Notes: a model not told the origin generated them from the sequence alone. A stretch of 27,386 nt of DNA from Methanobacteriota archaeon (GCA_029977605.1 JAPOKN010000009.1:1-27386); one strand, 5' to 3'; shown: positions 1 to 8,108, counted from the stretch's first letter. Made by a program: numbers and translations.

Positions 1-422
1 CCAGCTATTCCTACTGGTTTAAAAATTACATGATTTATGGCATCCTCCATCAAAAACTTTTGTTCGTGAAAATCTTTACTAAATTCGGCAAAGAAACGGA
101 AATTTGCAACTGACCTTGAAGCGTCAACTGCTCTTGCTATCTTAATTGGTTTACCTGTATCTAATGATTCAAGTTTAGCTATTTCTTCCGAACGTGCCTC
201 CAGTGCATTTGCTATTTTTTCTAACCATTTTCTTCTTTCATCTAGTGAAAGACTACTCCAATTATCACGCGCTTTATCTGCTGCCAAAACAGCTTCGTTT
301 ACATCATTTAAATTTGAGCGTGGAATGGTGGCTATGACTTCACTGGTTGCTGGGTTTATGTCTTCAATCGTTTCTTTGGAATCGACAAATATTCCGTTAA
401 CATAGTTTCGAACTAAAATCAT
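1..422 (-). CDS. Aldehyde dehydrogenase, 2-aminomuconate-semialdehyde type (N-terminal part, cut by window edge)
   Basis: Translating the minus strand from the ATG at 422 gives an open frame of 140 codons running off the window. It has the N-terminal ALDH pattern: an NPAT segment at about residues 24-27, an ERR helix near 60, a DTGKP motif near 82, and a segment reading RSVANFRFFAEF followed by FKPVGIAG. The RSV-NFRFFA block resembles ALDH8/2-aminomuconic semialdehyde dehydrogenases from memory of the family. Such enzymes oxidise 2-aminomuconate semialdehyde to 2-aminomuconate with NAD late in the kynurenine route. The catalytic Cys lies beyond the edge, so activity cannot be judged. The start overlaps the upstream stop as ATGA (419-422), which implies translational coupling with the tryptophan dioxygenase operon. 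2-hydroxymuconic semialdehyde dehydrogenase is the main alternative. Confidence 0.85.
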   Translation of the reverse strand, partial: MILVRNYVNGIFVDSKETIEDINPATSEVIATIPRSNLNDVNEAVLAADKARDNWSSLSLDERRKWLEKIANALEARSEEIAKLESLDTGKPIKIARAVDASRSVANFRFFAEFSKDFHEQKFLMEDAINHVIFKPVGIA

Positions 423-1519
423 TCTGTACTCTTGTAATCCTCAGGATTAAAGTACCAACGATCGTTATCTGGATCCCATTCATCCCATGTTGGAATATCC
501 TTTAATTTTTCTAAATATTTATCTGGAACAACACCTGGAACCAAGAATGCCTTCTGCCTTCTAAGAGGGTAAGGATTTCTTAATTCCATTCCTAAGACGC
601 CCAATATTCCTCTTGCTACATACCATGTGGCTTGAGGATTCCAGCCGTGAGCAATCTTGACTACTACTCCAAGACCTTCAGGATAATCCTCGTGAATAAT
701 CGAAAGACCTAATAGACCGTCTGCCCCTTCCTTAGCAATTACTTTACCATTACAAGTTTTGATAATCGTGGTATCTAATCTATTGAAACCACCTACCAAG
801 TCTGGATTTTTCGTCATGGCCTCCCAAATCCAGTTTTCATCTTTTTCTTTTGCTAAGCCAGCATAACAGGCTGCTAACTCGTTAACTGTATTAGACAAAG
901 TAGGAAAACCATCACCATCACGCGCTATTCTTTGTGGATTCCAATCTTTCCCTAAAAAATGTCTTATTTCCTCTAAAAATGCAAAGAAAAATGGATGACT
1001 GGGTAAGGTATAACCTGCCCTATTCCATCCTTTACGCCTACAACCAAGGAGTATTGCAGCGTGTTGACCTGAGGAATTTGAATACCAACGCCTTGCTCTT
1101 CGGACCTGCCTACCAAATTGAACTAGGGGCAAATCTAAGGGCGTTTGCATTAATCCCCAGTCTGATTGAGGAAGTAGAGACTGAGCTGCCTTAACATGCT
1201 CTGATGTACCATTATGGCTGGCCACTGAAATTGCCTTTTGATCCCAATTTAAATCGGATAATTCTTCGTTAAAAACCTTCAACATTAAAGGCTTCATCAT
1301 TGAACGGCCATAACAAAGAACATTTCCACCAAAACTGTGAATGTTTTTTCCTCCACTATACCAAGCTACAGCGCCATGAATTGTTGTTTCACTGACTCCA
1401 TTTCTTCTATAGTCAACTAAGGGTTCCCATTCAACATCTCTGCCCGTCGGAATATCTCCTTCAGTATCTCCTAAGGGACTACTTGGATACAATTCTTTAA
1501 TTTCTGTAGGGTGGCTCAT
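419..1519 (-). CDS. Class-3 (Rhizobium etli AnsA type) asparaginase homologue with altered metal site
   Basis: The 366-residue protein matches the PF06089 asparaginase family. It has RSMMKP at 72-77, ASHNG at 100-104, SNSSGQH at 147-153, a DGDG at 201-204 and VIAKEGADG at 260-268. Compared with R. etli asparaginase (recalled from the published structure), both Ser-Lys tandems seem kept: S73/K76 for Ser48/Lys51, and S101 with K263 for Ser80/Lys263. The zinc ligands Cys135, Lys138 and Cys189 are replaced by S149, Q152 and D203. The gene is fourth in the tryptophan dioxygenase operon and overlaps both neighbours by 4 bases (ATGA). Context suggests an amide- or enamine-hydrolysing step in tryptophan breakdown, for example on N-formylkynurenine or 2-aminomuconate, rather than plain asparaginase. 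That role is inference; the family assignment is fairly secure. Confidence 0.8.
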   Translation of the reverse strand: MSHPTEIKELYPSSPLGDTEGDIPTGRDVEWEPLVDYRRNGVSETTIHGAVAWYSGGKNIHSFGGNVLCYGRSMMKPLMLKVFNEELSDLNWDQKAISVASHNGTSEHVKAAQSLLPQSDWGLMQTPLDLPLVQFGRQVRRARRWYSNSSGQHAAILLGCRRKGWNRAGYTLPSHPFFFAFLEEIRHFLGKDWNPQRIARDGDGFPTLSNTVNELAACYAGLAKEKDENWIWEAMTKNPDLVGGFNRLDTTIIKTCNGKVIAKEGADGLLGLSIIHEDYPEGLGVVVKIAHGWNPQATWYVARGILGVLGMELRNPYPLRRQKAFLVPGVVPDKYLEKLKDIPTWDEWDPDNDRWYFNPEDYKSTE

Positions 1520-2757
1520 TTTATTAATTCCTCAACACGAGGTACAACCTTATTCATGAAAGCTTCCATGTTTCTTACTACTCGAGGACTATCATGATTA
1601 AAGAAATCAAACCAAGTCATAATACAATCATCTGGATGAAAACGTTCGGCTATTTGCTGTGCCACTTCTTCTACGTTACCAATAACTGAATTATCTGCAG
1701 CTTTTGAAACCTTATTGGGATCTATTGTTCCTTCTAAAGCACCCCAGTATGAACTTAGTGAATTTTTAGCTTCTTTTTTTGCAGCTTCAGTTCTTTCAAC
1801 GTCAGATAAATTTGGCTCATCGTTTACAAAAATCATCAAAGTTCTGGGCATATAATTTCGCTTCCAATTTCCACCTTTAGAATTATAATGCTTAGCCATC
1901 CTACCATGAGTTGCCTCTATCACTTCAGGAGGCGTTATTGATAAGTTGAAAACTTTAACTGGTCTTATTTTGTTAACTTCTTTTTGAAGATTAGCATCAT
2001 GGGAACCTAATATTAAATCTAATAATTTTCTATTCCAAGACTGTGGAATATTTTTAACGTCTTCAAAAACATATCTATTTGGAATATGAATTTCATCTGG
2101 GGCATTCGTGAGTGAATCACGTTTCATAATGGCTTCTTGAACTTTAACCCAATCTCCATCACTACGGAAATTTGATCTTGTAAGAATTGTTTTTCTAATA
2201 TCTTTACTATTCACAATTTCTCCATTAAGTAGCTTCAAGAAAATCTCAGAAGCTTCTGCAAAAATTTGACCTCTTAATGCTGGCCAAGCGGCTTCCTCCA
2301 CAATATCTCTTGGAACAATACCATATGGTCTAGCCATAAACTCAAATCTACCTGCTGAAAAGCCTATCCTTAACTTCCTTTTCTCATTTTCATCAAGGCC
2401 ATGAAGTGCCAAAAAAGCTCCAACTCTTTCAGCAATTCCAACAGGCCCACCGTGAGTTAATAGACTCATAACTGCGGAACCCACGTGAATGTCTTTTGTT
2501 CTAGAAAACATTAGATGTGCTAGTTGGAAAAAATCTGTACAAAGTCCAACTTCCCCCTGCCAATGAGGAACTACCGGTTGTCTATTATTTTTCTGAACTT
2601 CAGTAGATAAATGAGCCTGAGCAACCCAGGCTGTACCAAAACCTAACTTATCTGCAGATTCAAGTTGTTCAAAAAAATTAGTATACATCGTATTTTCGTC
2701 TGGCATGACTCCATCTACTGGTGTTTGAGAAATAGAAAGAAATATGTCAAAATCCAT
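1516..2757 (-). CDS. Luciferase-like flavin-dependent monooxygenase
   Basis: The 413-residue protein resembles the bacterial luciferase-like monooxygenase superfamily (TIM barrel using FMNH2 or F420). It opens with MDFDIFLSISQTP, then an ADKLGFGTAWVAQAH segment typical of the barrel's first helices, an HVGSAVMSLLTHGGPVGIAE stretch near 91-110, and RIGFSAGRFEFMARPYG near 129-145. The C-terminal part reads VIGNVEEVAQQIAERF and CIMTWFDFF, as in the family's end (a GTPEEVAE-like motif). No reductase partner is visible. The gene overlaps SDR by 1 base (TAATG) and the next gene by 4 (ATGA), so it is made with tryptophan dioxygenase. It might hydroxylate or oxidatively cleave a kynurenine-pathway intermediate, in place of the classical kynurenine monooxygenase or ring dioxygenase. 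The substrate is unknown. Confidence 0.82.
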   Translation of the reverse strand: MDFDIFLSISQTPVDGVMPDENTMYTNFFEQLESADKLGFGTAWVAQAHLSTEVQKNNRQPVVPHWQGEVGLCTDFFQLAHLMFSRTKDIHVGSAVMSLLTHGGPVGIAERVGAFLALHGLDENEKRKLRIGFSAGRFEFMARPYGIVPRDIVEEAAWPALRGQIFAEASEIFLKLLNGEIVNSKDIRKTILTRSNFRSDGDWVKVQEAIMKRDSLTNAPDEIHIPNRYVFEDVKNIPQSWNRKLLDLILGSHDANLQKEVNKIRPVKVFNLSITPPEVIEATHGRMAKHYNSKGGNWKRNYMPRTLMIFVNDEPNLSDVERTEAAKKEAKNSLSSYWGALEGTIDPNKVSKAADNSVIGNVEEVAQQIAERFHPDDCIMTWFDFFNHDSPRVVRNMEAFMNKVVPRVEELIK

Positions 2758-3494
2758 TATATTGAACCTGTCCTTCCACCATCTACCGGAATGCTTGTCC
2801 CTCGAATAAAACTAGCTCCAGATGAACAAAGAAAAGCTACTACTTGGCCTAATTCAGAAGGATCTGCTAAACGACCTTCTGGAACTGTGCTTAGCCATGC
2901 ATTTTCAACTTCTTCTTGACTTATGCCTCTTTGCTTTGAAAGGGTTTTTTTCAGTTCAGTAAGTCTTTCTGTATCTGTGAAACCAGGTAGCACATTATTG
3001 ATAGTAATTTGAGGCGGTAATTCTTTAGACAATGTTTTTGACCATGAAGCCACAGCACCTCTGATTGTATTGCTAACTCCCAAACCTGGGATCGGTTCTT
3101 TGACTGAAGTGGAAATAATATTTATTATTCTGCCATAATTTGATGATTTCATACCTTCCAAAAGCAGCTGAACTAAAGTATGAGAAGCTAGAACGTGCCT
3201 GAGAAATGCCTTTTCGAAGTCGTGAGATTGAGCCTCAATTATCGGTCCAGAAGGAGGGCCGCCTGAATTATTAATTAAAATTTGGAAATTTCCGTTTTCT
3301 TCAATTTCTTTAGTTACTAATTCTCTAAGGGTGTCTAAATCTTCAAGATCGCAAGAAATCGTATTATCTCCGGAGGCACTTCTAGATAGGACAACTACAT
3401 CTGCACCATTTTCCTTAAGAGAATCAACCGTAGATTTCCCAATACCACTTGTTCCTCCGCAAACTAGCGCCCTTTTTCCCTTTAAATTAATCAA
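2757..3494 (-). CDS. Divergent short-chain dehydrogenase/reductase lacking the canonical Tyr and Lys
   Basis: The 245-residue protein has the SDR Rossmann motif GGTSGIG (13-19), an NNSGG (75-79) for the usual NNAG, and a C-terminal IPVDGGRTGSI end. The expected YxxxK catalytic motif is SNTIR (141-145): Tyr is Ser and Lys is Arg, while a Ser at 128 keeps the place of the catalytic serine. Some SDR subfamilies share this SN-x-x-R pattern, and their chemistry is poorly known. The start is a TTG immediately after the stop of tryptophan dioxygenase, with a strong Shine-Dalgarno-like GAGGTGAG just upstream, which supports that start. The TAATG overlap with the monooxygenase follows. The substrate is unknown; a carbonyl or cyclic intermediate of tryptophan breakdown is the contextual guess. 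Confidence 0.85.
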   Translation of the reverse strand: MINLKGKRALVCGGTSGIGKSTVDSLKENGADVVVLSRSASGDNTISCDLEDLDTLRELVTKEIEENGNFQILINNSGGPPSGPIIEAQSHDFEKAFLRHVLASHTLVQLLLEGMKSSNYGRIINIISTSVKEPIPGLGVSNTIRGAVASWSKTLSKELPPQITINNVLPGFTDTERLTELKKTLSKQRGISQEEVENAWLSTVPEGRLADPSELGQVVAFLCSSGASFIRGTSIPVDGGRTGSI

Positions 3495-4427
3495 CTACTC
3501 ACCTCTAAACTCATAAAATTCTTTGTTTTTTAATTCAGGCAGAGCCTCTTTTTTAATCAAAATACTGCGAACTGCCCATAAATCTACAAAGACTCGATAC
3601 TTGGTAGTCATATCCAGATAATCAACACCAGATGAACCTCCTGTACCAATTCTTCTCCCTATCATGCGCTCAACCATTCTTGCATGAGACGTACGCCACA
3701 GAATCATTGATTGTTCTAATTCAATTAAAGTAGAAATTAATTTACGTGGCCAAGCTAAAAGAGGAAGCTCACGGTAAGATTCTATAAACACTAAACCTGC
3801 ACGCATTCTACGTAGAGATTGTTCTGCTTCAAAAAATTGAACTGCTTCTTTATTTGTGTCGGGATATACTTTTTTGTGAGATTCTAAATACTCATCAATA
3901 AACATATTGACTTGTGTTTCATCATCTTTGGAAGTGTAAACTGAGCCTTGGATAGGAGTTCTTTCAAGCCAGTCACATGTCACATCATACAATGATTTAC
4001 CACTTTCTGGTTTTCCAGCCAATTTACCATCAATCCACTTTGAGCCCATCAATGCTTCCATTTCTCTCATTTGAAAAGATTCAAAGCCTGAAGCCGTGCC
4101 TAATTCATCTCTAAAATTAAGGAAATCTTGAGGTTCTAAAGTTTCCATAACACGCCACTGCTGAGACATAAGCTTGAAAGTCTCAATCACTCTATGCATA
4201 TGATGCACGGCCTGAGGAAGTTTAGTCTCTTCTACATATTCTGAAGATAAAATATCTCTAGTACAGGTCAATTCATTTATTACTAATTTAAACCATAATT
4301 CAAAGTTTTGATGAACTAAAATAAAATGAAGTTCGTCATTACTAATCTTGCGGGTTTCTCCCTCAACTCCTGTTTGTAACTTGAGCAACTCCTCTAATCT
4401 CAGATACTCTGAATATGTTGGAGACAT
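3495..4427 (-). CDS. kynA: Tryptophan 2,3-dioxygenase
   Basis: This heme enzyme opens the indole ring of L-tryptophan to give N-formylkynurenine, the first step of kynurenine breakdown. The 310-residue sequence has the family blocks HQNFELWFK (39-47), LEPQDFLNFRDELGTASGF (97-115) and WRTSHARMVERMIGRRIGTG (244-263) followed by GSSG. H248 in WRTSH is the expected proximal heme ligand, and H39 is the active-site histidine near the substrate. Length is normal for bacterial TDO. It leads a five-gene minus-strand set (SDR, flavin monooxygenase, asparaginase homologue, aldehyde dehydrogenase) with gaps of zero or overlaps. The ATG at 4427 has a TATA-like element centred about 24 bases upstream, so the mRNA is probably leaderless. 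The identification is secure; presence in an archaeon suggests lateral gain, which is inference. Confidence 0.97.
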   Translation of the reverse strand: MSPTYSEYLRLEELLKLQTGVEGETRKISNDELHFILVHQNFELWFKLVINELTCTRDILSSEYVEETKLPQAVHHMHRVIETFKLMSQQWRVMETLEPQDFLNFRDELGTASGFESFQMREMEALMGSKWIDGKLAGKPESGKSLYDVTCDWLERTPIQGSVYTSKDDETQVNMFIDEYLESHKKVYPDTNKEAVQFFEAEQSLRRMRAGLVFIESYRELPLLAWPRKLISTLIELEQSMILWRTSHARMVERMIGRRIGTGGSSGVDYLDMTTKYRVFVDLWAVRSILIKKEALPELKNKEFYEFRGE

Positions 4428-4430
4428 TAG

Positions 4431-4473
4431 TACCCATTAAGGATTGTATATTATATCGACTGCGTTTAGGGTA
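4431..4473. promoter_or_regulatory. Shared, near-symmetric divergent promoter (kynA / alpha-beta hydrolase)
   Basis: A single TATA-like TATATTATAT (4447-4456) lies midway between the two start codons: its centre is 24.5 bases from the kynA start (4427) and 24.5 from the hydrolase start (4476). TACCC (4431-4435) and its complement GGGTA (4469-4473) flank it symmetrically, just inside each start. Both genes would be leaderless and driven by one box, so the two are probably regulated together. Confidence 0.6.
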
Positions 4474-4475
4474 GT

Positions 4476-4961
4476 ATGATTATCTGGGCACATGGATTAT
4501 GGGGAAATCCAAACGGGAGTAAGGTTACAGCCATAAGAGATAGCGGAATTAAGATAAATTCACCCGACTTTAATGACATGGAATTGGAGGAAAGGGTTGA
4601 ATTACTAAGCAACCTAGTTTCAAATGAGAATGTAACTCTTGTAGGATCAAGCTATGGAGGATTAGCATGTGCGCTAGTTGCTCAGAAATATTCTGGAAAT
4701 GTGAACGGAATGCTATTACTTGCCCCCGCATTGCATTTACCAGAATCACCTAATGACAAACCTGAGGAGTTAATAGCTCCCATTAACTTTCCTGTAACCA
4801 TAATTCACTCATTTACTGATGAAATTGTACCTATAAGTGCCAGTAAAGATTACATCAAACGTTCTGGAAACAATCTAAGACTAATTGAAGTAGAAGATTC
4901 CCACGTGTTAGAAAATTCATTCTCTTTAATTATTTCTGAACTCAATAAATTGATAGACTAA
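4476..4961 (+). CDS. Small alpha/beta-hydrolase, candidate kynurenine formamidase
   Basis: The 161-residue protein is a minimal alpha/beta hydrolase. It has an oxyanion-loop HG (6-7), a nucleophile elbow GSSYGG (57-62) with Ser59, an acid Asp115 in HSFTDEIVP and a His143 in EDSHVL, giving a full Ser-Asp-His triad. It has no signal peptide. It looks like small cytoplasmic esterases of the YqiA/RBBP9 size class. It is divergent from tryptophan 2,3-dioxygenase across a shared promoter. No recognisable KynB-type formamidase is seen in the window, and animal kynurenine formamidase is also an alpha/beta hydrolase, so removal of the formyl group from N-formylkynurenine is a reasonable guess. Its stop interlocks with the stop of the convergent beta-propeller gene (CTAA, 4958-4961). 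Confidence 0.8.
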   Translation: MIIWAHGLWGNPNGSKVTAIRDSGIKINSPDFNDMELEERVELLSNLVSNENVTLVGSSYGGLACALVAQKYSGNVNGMLLLAPALHLPESPNDKPEELIAPINFPVTIIHSFTDEIVPISASKDYIKRSGNNLRLIEVEDSHVLENSFSLIISELNKLID

Positions 4962-7906
4962 GAAGACTCTTCCTCTGTAGAGGCTTCATCTTCATCATCT
5001 AATTCTTCAAGTGTTTCAAAAAAATAAGTTTCTCTGTAGAGTGTACTATGATACTCACCGTAAAGAGATTTCATGAGATCGCTGCTATAATTATCATTAT
5101 AATATAATTGAACCATTTGTCCATCACAAGAGAAATTCATTCTGTACATGGCTAAGTTGTCATGATGAAGATCTATCGTAATATTTTCTCCATCCACCTC
5201 ATAAGGATTAGTACTTGGAAGTGGAACGTCACCAAAAGTACCATTTACCATGTAAAAAGTATATCTTAGACCATCTTCAAACTGATAAAGTGTATTACCT
5301 AATTCTGAAAGCACCCACCTTCCCTCAATTAATTGATTCTCACATGATGCACGTGATTCTTCCTCTTCAGTTGGTGGTTCCTCTTCTACTTCTTCATAGT
5401 AATAATATGGTTCGTAAATTGGTTTATTATTTGAAGGTAACTCAGTGAAACCTGTTTTTTCCATGGTAACTAGATTGTGTGCTGTAATTGCCTTTTCACT
5501 AATTGCGTAAATGTAATCTCCTCCGCCCATGAATATACTACGCTTAATATCAGGACTATCCCATGAATATCTTGAACCATAAAATGAGGAATGATCGATA
5601 TTTTCATTATATATTTCCAATGGTTTATTTGGTGTAGCATTGATTAGCATTAGTTTAGATATGTACTCATATCCGTAATAATGGTACATCTTACCATCTT
5701 CTTCTATCGTATCTTGATACCATCTGTTAGTTGACATCGGAATGGCCAATAATCCATCATTTTCCCAATACTGGAATGCTTTGTGTTCATATGTAGCTTC
5801 ACTATGGGAATACGACCATCCATTATCCCCATTTGGTGCTGGATTTAATTTTAATGAACTCTCAAGAATTGGATTAGAAAAATTACTAACATCAAAGAAA
5901 GAAATTTGGGTAACGCCCCAGTCTAATCCCTCATCATCACCAGCAATTCCTATTGTAAGAAGATGTGTGTCTCCTACGGGATGAATGTATGTAGAAACAC
6001 CTGGAATTTTTAACTCTCCTATTATCCTAGGATTTGTTGGTTCACTTAAATCTATAGTCCATAAAGGATCTATATTTCTAAATGTTACAATGTATGCCTT
6101 ATCTCCAATAAATCTTGCGGACCATATGCTCTCATCTGGTGCAATATCACCTACTTTTCCAATTATTTCGTATTCTGTTTCATCTGCATTTAATCCTAAA
6201 ACAAACACATGACTTAGCATTGGTTCTGGGTCATCCATCCACCATCTTCCCCATTGTCCAGTAGTAGAGCAAACACGGATATTTCCATTATGCTCAGACA
6301 AAGAGAATTGATCTTGAATTGTACCATTTATTCTTCCACTAGCGATATAATCTGTTTGACCTGGATTTGAAATGTCAAAAACGTGTAGATTTGTCATCTC
6401 TTGAAAATCAGAAACTTCATCACCCCAGAACCACCATGAACTTTGGGAAGCTTCTGCCATAATCATTACACTACCTGAAGCATATACAGTGGCCCAATTA
6501 CTCAGAATGTGATCTGCATTAAAACTAAAATTTTCCTCTAATAAATTAAGAGTCATGATAGAAGTTATACCTTGTCCTGTACCATCTGAAGCAGCTGCAA
6601 AATTTTGACAATTACCTTCTTCAGATTCTGTATATTTATGAGTAAGAATCTCTTCTCCAGATTTCTCATGGATTCTTGGTAAAAGATCATCTAAAGGTGT
6701 TTGGTCAATTACCTTATCATTATATTCGATAGTTTCATTCATAACTTCCATCCATATTTGCTCTCTTTTTGGACTATCCCAATCAAGGTCCCAATATGTT
6801 CTGTAGTCTGAAAAATCTAACCATGTTTTCAATCCATCAATTTCCATCCAACCGTAAGAAACCATACGAACAGTACCTTCAGATTCACGTGCTGTCTGAT
6901 AGCTTCCTTCGATGTACAATTCTTTAGAAATCTGGGGTGAACTTCTATTAGTTAAATCCAAAACTGTTAATTTAGTAAACGAAGTTGTTCTGTAATAATA
7001 TCCATAATCATAATCCATAATTATATCTTCAGATTCCTCAGAACTATCAACAGATTCTTCAGAACTATCAACAGATTCTCCAGAACTACCAATAGAAATT
7101 GGAGCTTTTCTTTCCTTTTTAACAACCTTATCAAGAGGATGTTTTTCTTCGTAATAACTGTAAATTTGAACGCTAGAATAAACGACTGCTTTATCATCAA
7201 CTAAAAGCATCTCAGTCGGACGGCCTTCTATAGATATATTTGATAAATAAGATATATTTCCTACTTCCGGAATATCAAGAATATGTAATTTACCTGAAGG
7301 GTATATACCATAATCTGAGTAGCCTCTATTCAACATGTAAATATAGGAACCATCTGTTTTGACAAAATCTGCCTCATCTACTCCTTGTTCTTGATTATTT
7401 GTTCCTGAAAAATCAACTCCCTGCTCACCTCCTGGTGAATTTTTTGGAGAACCACCTGAAGAAGGTGCTGAATCTGCTGCTGAAGTTGCACCATCCATTT
7501 CCATAACGGCATCATCTACAAACATTATATCGTCTTCAATCCAACCTCCTCGATAATAGTAAGAATCAGTACCAAGAGTAACGCGCATTTCCTCTTTCAA
7601 ATGCTCTTTCAAATCCATTTCAAGAAAACCACAAGTATCATAAGAAGACAAAGTAGGTGATGAACGTGATCTATCTGATAAAATATTTTCAAGATAACTG
7701 GATTGTGATGATGTCAAACCATTTTGTGTAAAATTATTATCATCCTCTGGAGTATATGATGCAAGTGCTAAAGTAAGAATAACAACTGCAAATACTGCAA
7801 ACACACCAGAAGGAATTCCCCCGAAAGGTTCTGGAATTGGGGCACTAGAGCCTGATAATCCCTTAGGCTTATTCAACGCCTTTCCAAAAACTTCTATTTT
7901 ATCCAT
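4958..7906 (-). CDS. Membrane-anchored secreted beta-propeller protein (PF09826-like)
   Basis: Starting at the ATG at 7906 the protein has 982 residues. A short cytoplasmic stretch is followed by one hydrophobic segment (about 31-51, VFAVFAVVILTLALASY), then an acidic, Ser-rich linker and a long extracellular part. The motif QGVDEADFVKTDGSYIY is the hallmark of the archaeal and bacterial beta-propeller family PF09826. Propeller-like LHVFDISNPG and LTVLDLTNRSSP repeats follow. Near the C-terminus an acidic Pro/Glu linker leads to a small beta-rich domain with two Cys and an acidic tail. I prefer 7906 over the upstream ATG at 7939 because GGGGTG sits 9 bases before it and because the upstream gene then overlaps by only 8 bases (7899-7906). 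Its function is unknown; a cell-surface or binding role is likely. Confidence 0.85.
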   Translation of the reverse strand: MDKIEVFGKALNKPKGLSGSSAPIPEPFGGIPSGVFAVFAVVILTLALASYTPEDDNNFTQNGLTSSQSSYLENILSDRSRSSPTLSSYDTCGFLEMDLKEHLKEEMRVTLGTDSYYYRGGWIEDDIMFVDDAVMEMDGATSAADSAPSSGGSPKNSPGGEQGVDFSGTNNQEQGVDEADFVKTDGSYIYMLNRGYSDYGIYPSGKLHILDIPEVGNISYLSNISIEGRPTEMLLVDDKAVVYSSVQIYSYYEEKHPLDKVVKKERKAPISIGSSGESVDSSEESVDSSEESEDIIMDYDYGYYYRTTSFTKLTVLDLTNRSSPQISKELYIEGSYQTARESEGTVRMVSYGWMEIDGLKTWLDFSDYRTYWDLDWDSPKREQIWMEVMNETIEYNDKVIDQTPLDDLLPRIHEKSGEEILTHKYTESEEGNCQNFAAASDGTGQGITSIMTLNLLEENFSFNADHILSNWATVYASGSVMIMAEASQSSWWFWGDEVSDFQEMTNLHVFDISNPGQTDYIASGRINGTIQDQFSLSEHNGNIRVCSTTGQWGRWWMDDPEPMLSHVFVLGLNADETEYEIIGKVGDIAPDESIWSARFIGDKAYIVTFRNIDPLWTIDLSEPTNPRIIGELKIPGVSTYIHPVGDTHLLTIGIAGDDEGLDWGVTQISFFDVSNFSNPILESSLKLNPAPNGDNGWSYSHSEATYEHKAFQYWENDGLLAIPMSTNRWYQDTIEEDGKMYHYYGYEYISKLMLINATPNKPLEIYNENIDHSSFYGSRYSWDSPDIKRSIFMGGGDYIYAISEKAITAHNLVTMEKTGFTELPSNNKPIYEPYYYYEEVEEEPPTEEEESRASCENQLIEGRWVLSELGNTLYQFEDGLRYTFYMVNGTFGDVPLPSTNPYEVDGENITIDLHHDNLAMYRMNFSCDGQMVQLYYNDNYSSDLMKSLYGEYHSTLYRETYFFETLEELDDEDEASTEEESS
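7031..7093 (-). repeat. Three 21-bp tandem units inside the beta-propeller gene
   Basis: Units start at 7031, 7052 and 7073, and each reads close to AGATTCTTCAGAACTATCAAC on the plus strand. They encode repeated SxESVDS-type acidic, Ser-rich residues in a linker between propeller strands. This is a length-variable spacer, probably produced by slippage. Confidence 0.85.
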
Positions 7907-8087
7907 CCAAAAAAACACCCCTTCCCTTATTTCCATCATCCTTGGAATATGATTCTAATTTTTCAAGACACCTTTTGCAGGTCACATGAATTCTATTTGA
8001 GCTTCTCAATTGCTTTAACTCACCTGTAGTTAAGGGCCATCCACAAAGTGTCTTGTCTTCAATACCAAGCATGTGTCTTCGTCTCAT
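7899..8087 (-). CDS. Small Cys/His protein, putative zinc finger
   Basis: From the ATG at 8087 this is a 62-residue basic protein. It has H5, C15, and a CKRC pair at C37/C40, the layout HxxxxxxxxxCG...VTCxxCLxxL found in many small zinc-binding proteins of phages and actinobacteria. A longer frame could begin at 8126, but a TATA-like box (8109-8118) centred 26 bases before 8087 would then lie inside the gene, so 8087 with a leaderless mRNA is preferred. Its last codons overlap the beta-propeller start by 8 bases (ATGGATAA), so the two are translationally linked. Its promoter carries the same inverted repeat as the regulator gene upstream. It may be a regulator or an assembly partner for the surface protein; nothing proves this. 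Confidence 0.65.
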   Translation of the reverse strand: MRRRHMLGIEDKTLCGWPLTTGELKQLRSSNRIHVTCKRCLEKLESYSKDDGNKGRGVFLDG

Positions 8088-8108
8088 AATTATATTTTTT
8101 TTGGAAAG

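Noticed and set aside
934..1194. An 86-codon plus-strand frame inside the asparaginase homologue
   Set aside because: It lies wholly within a well-supported gene on the other strand, with no recognisable family and no promoter; a shadow frame.
1516..2757. Calling the flavin enzyme an F420-dependent methylene-H4MPT reductase
   Set aside because: The length and motifs fit general luciferase-like monooxygenases, and the operon has no methanogen genes.
4958..5450. A possible lipocalin-like domain at the C-terminus of the beta-propeller protein
   Set aside because: The fold is plausible by strand pattern only; I cannot assign a family from the sequence, so it is described only as a small beta-rich domain.
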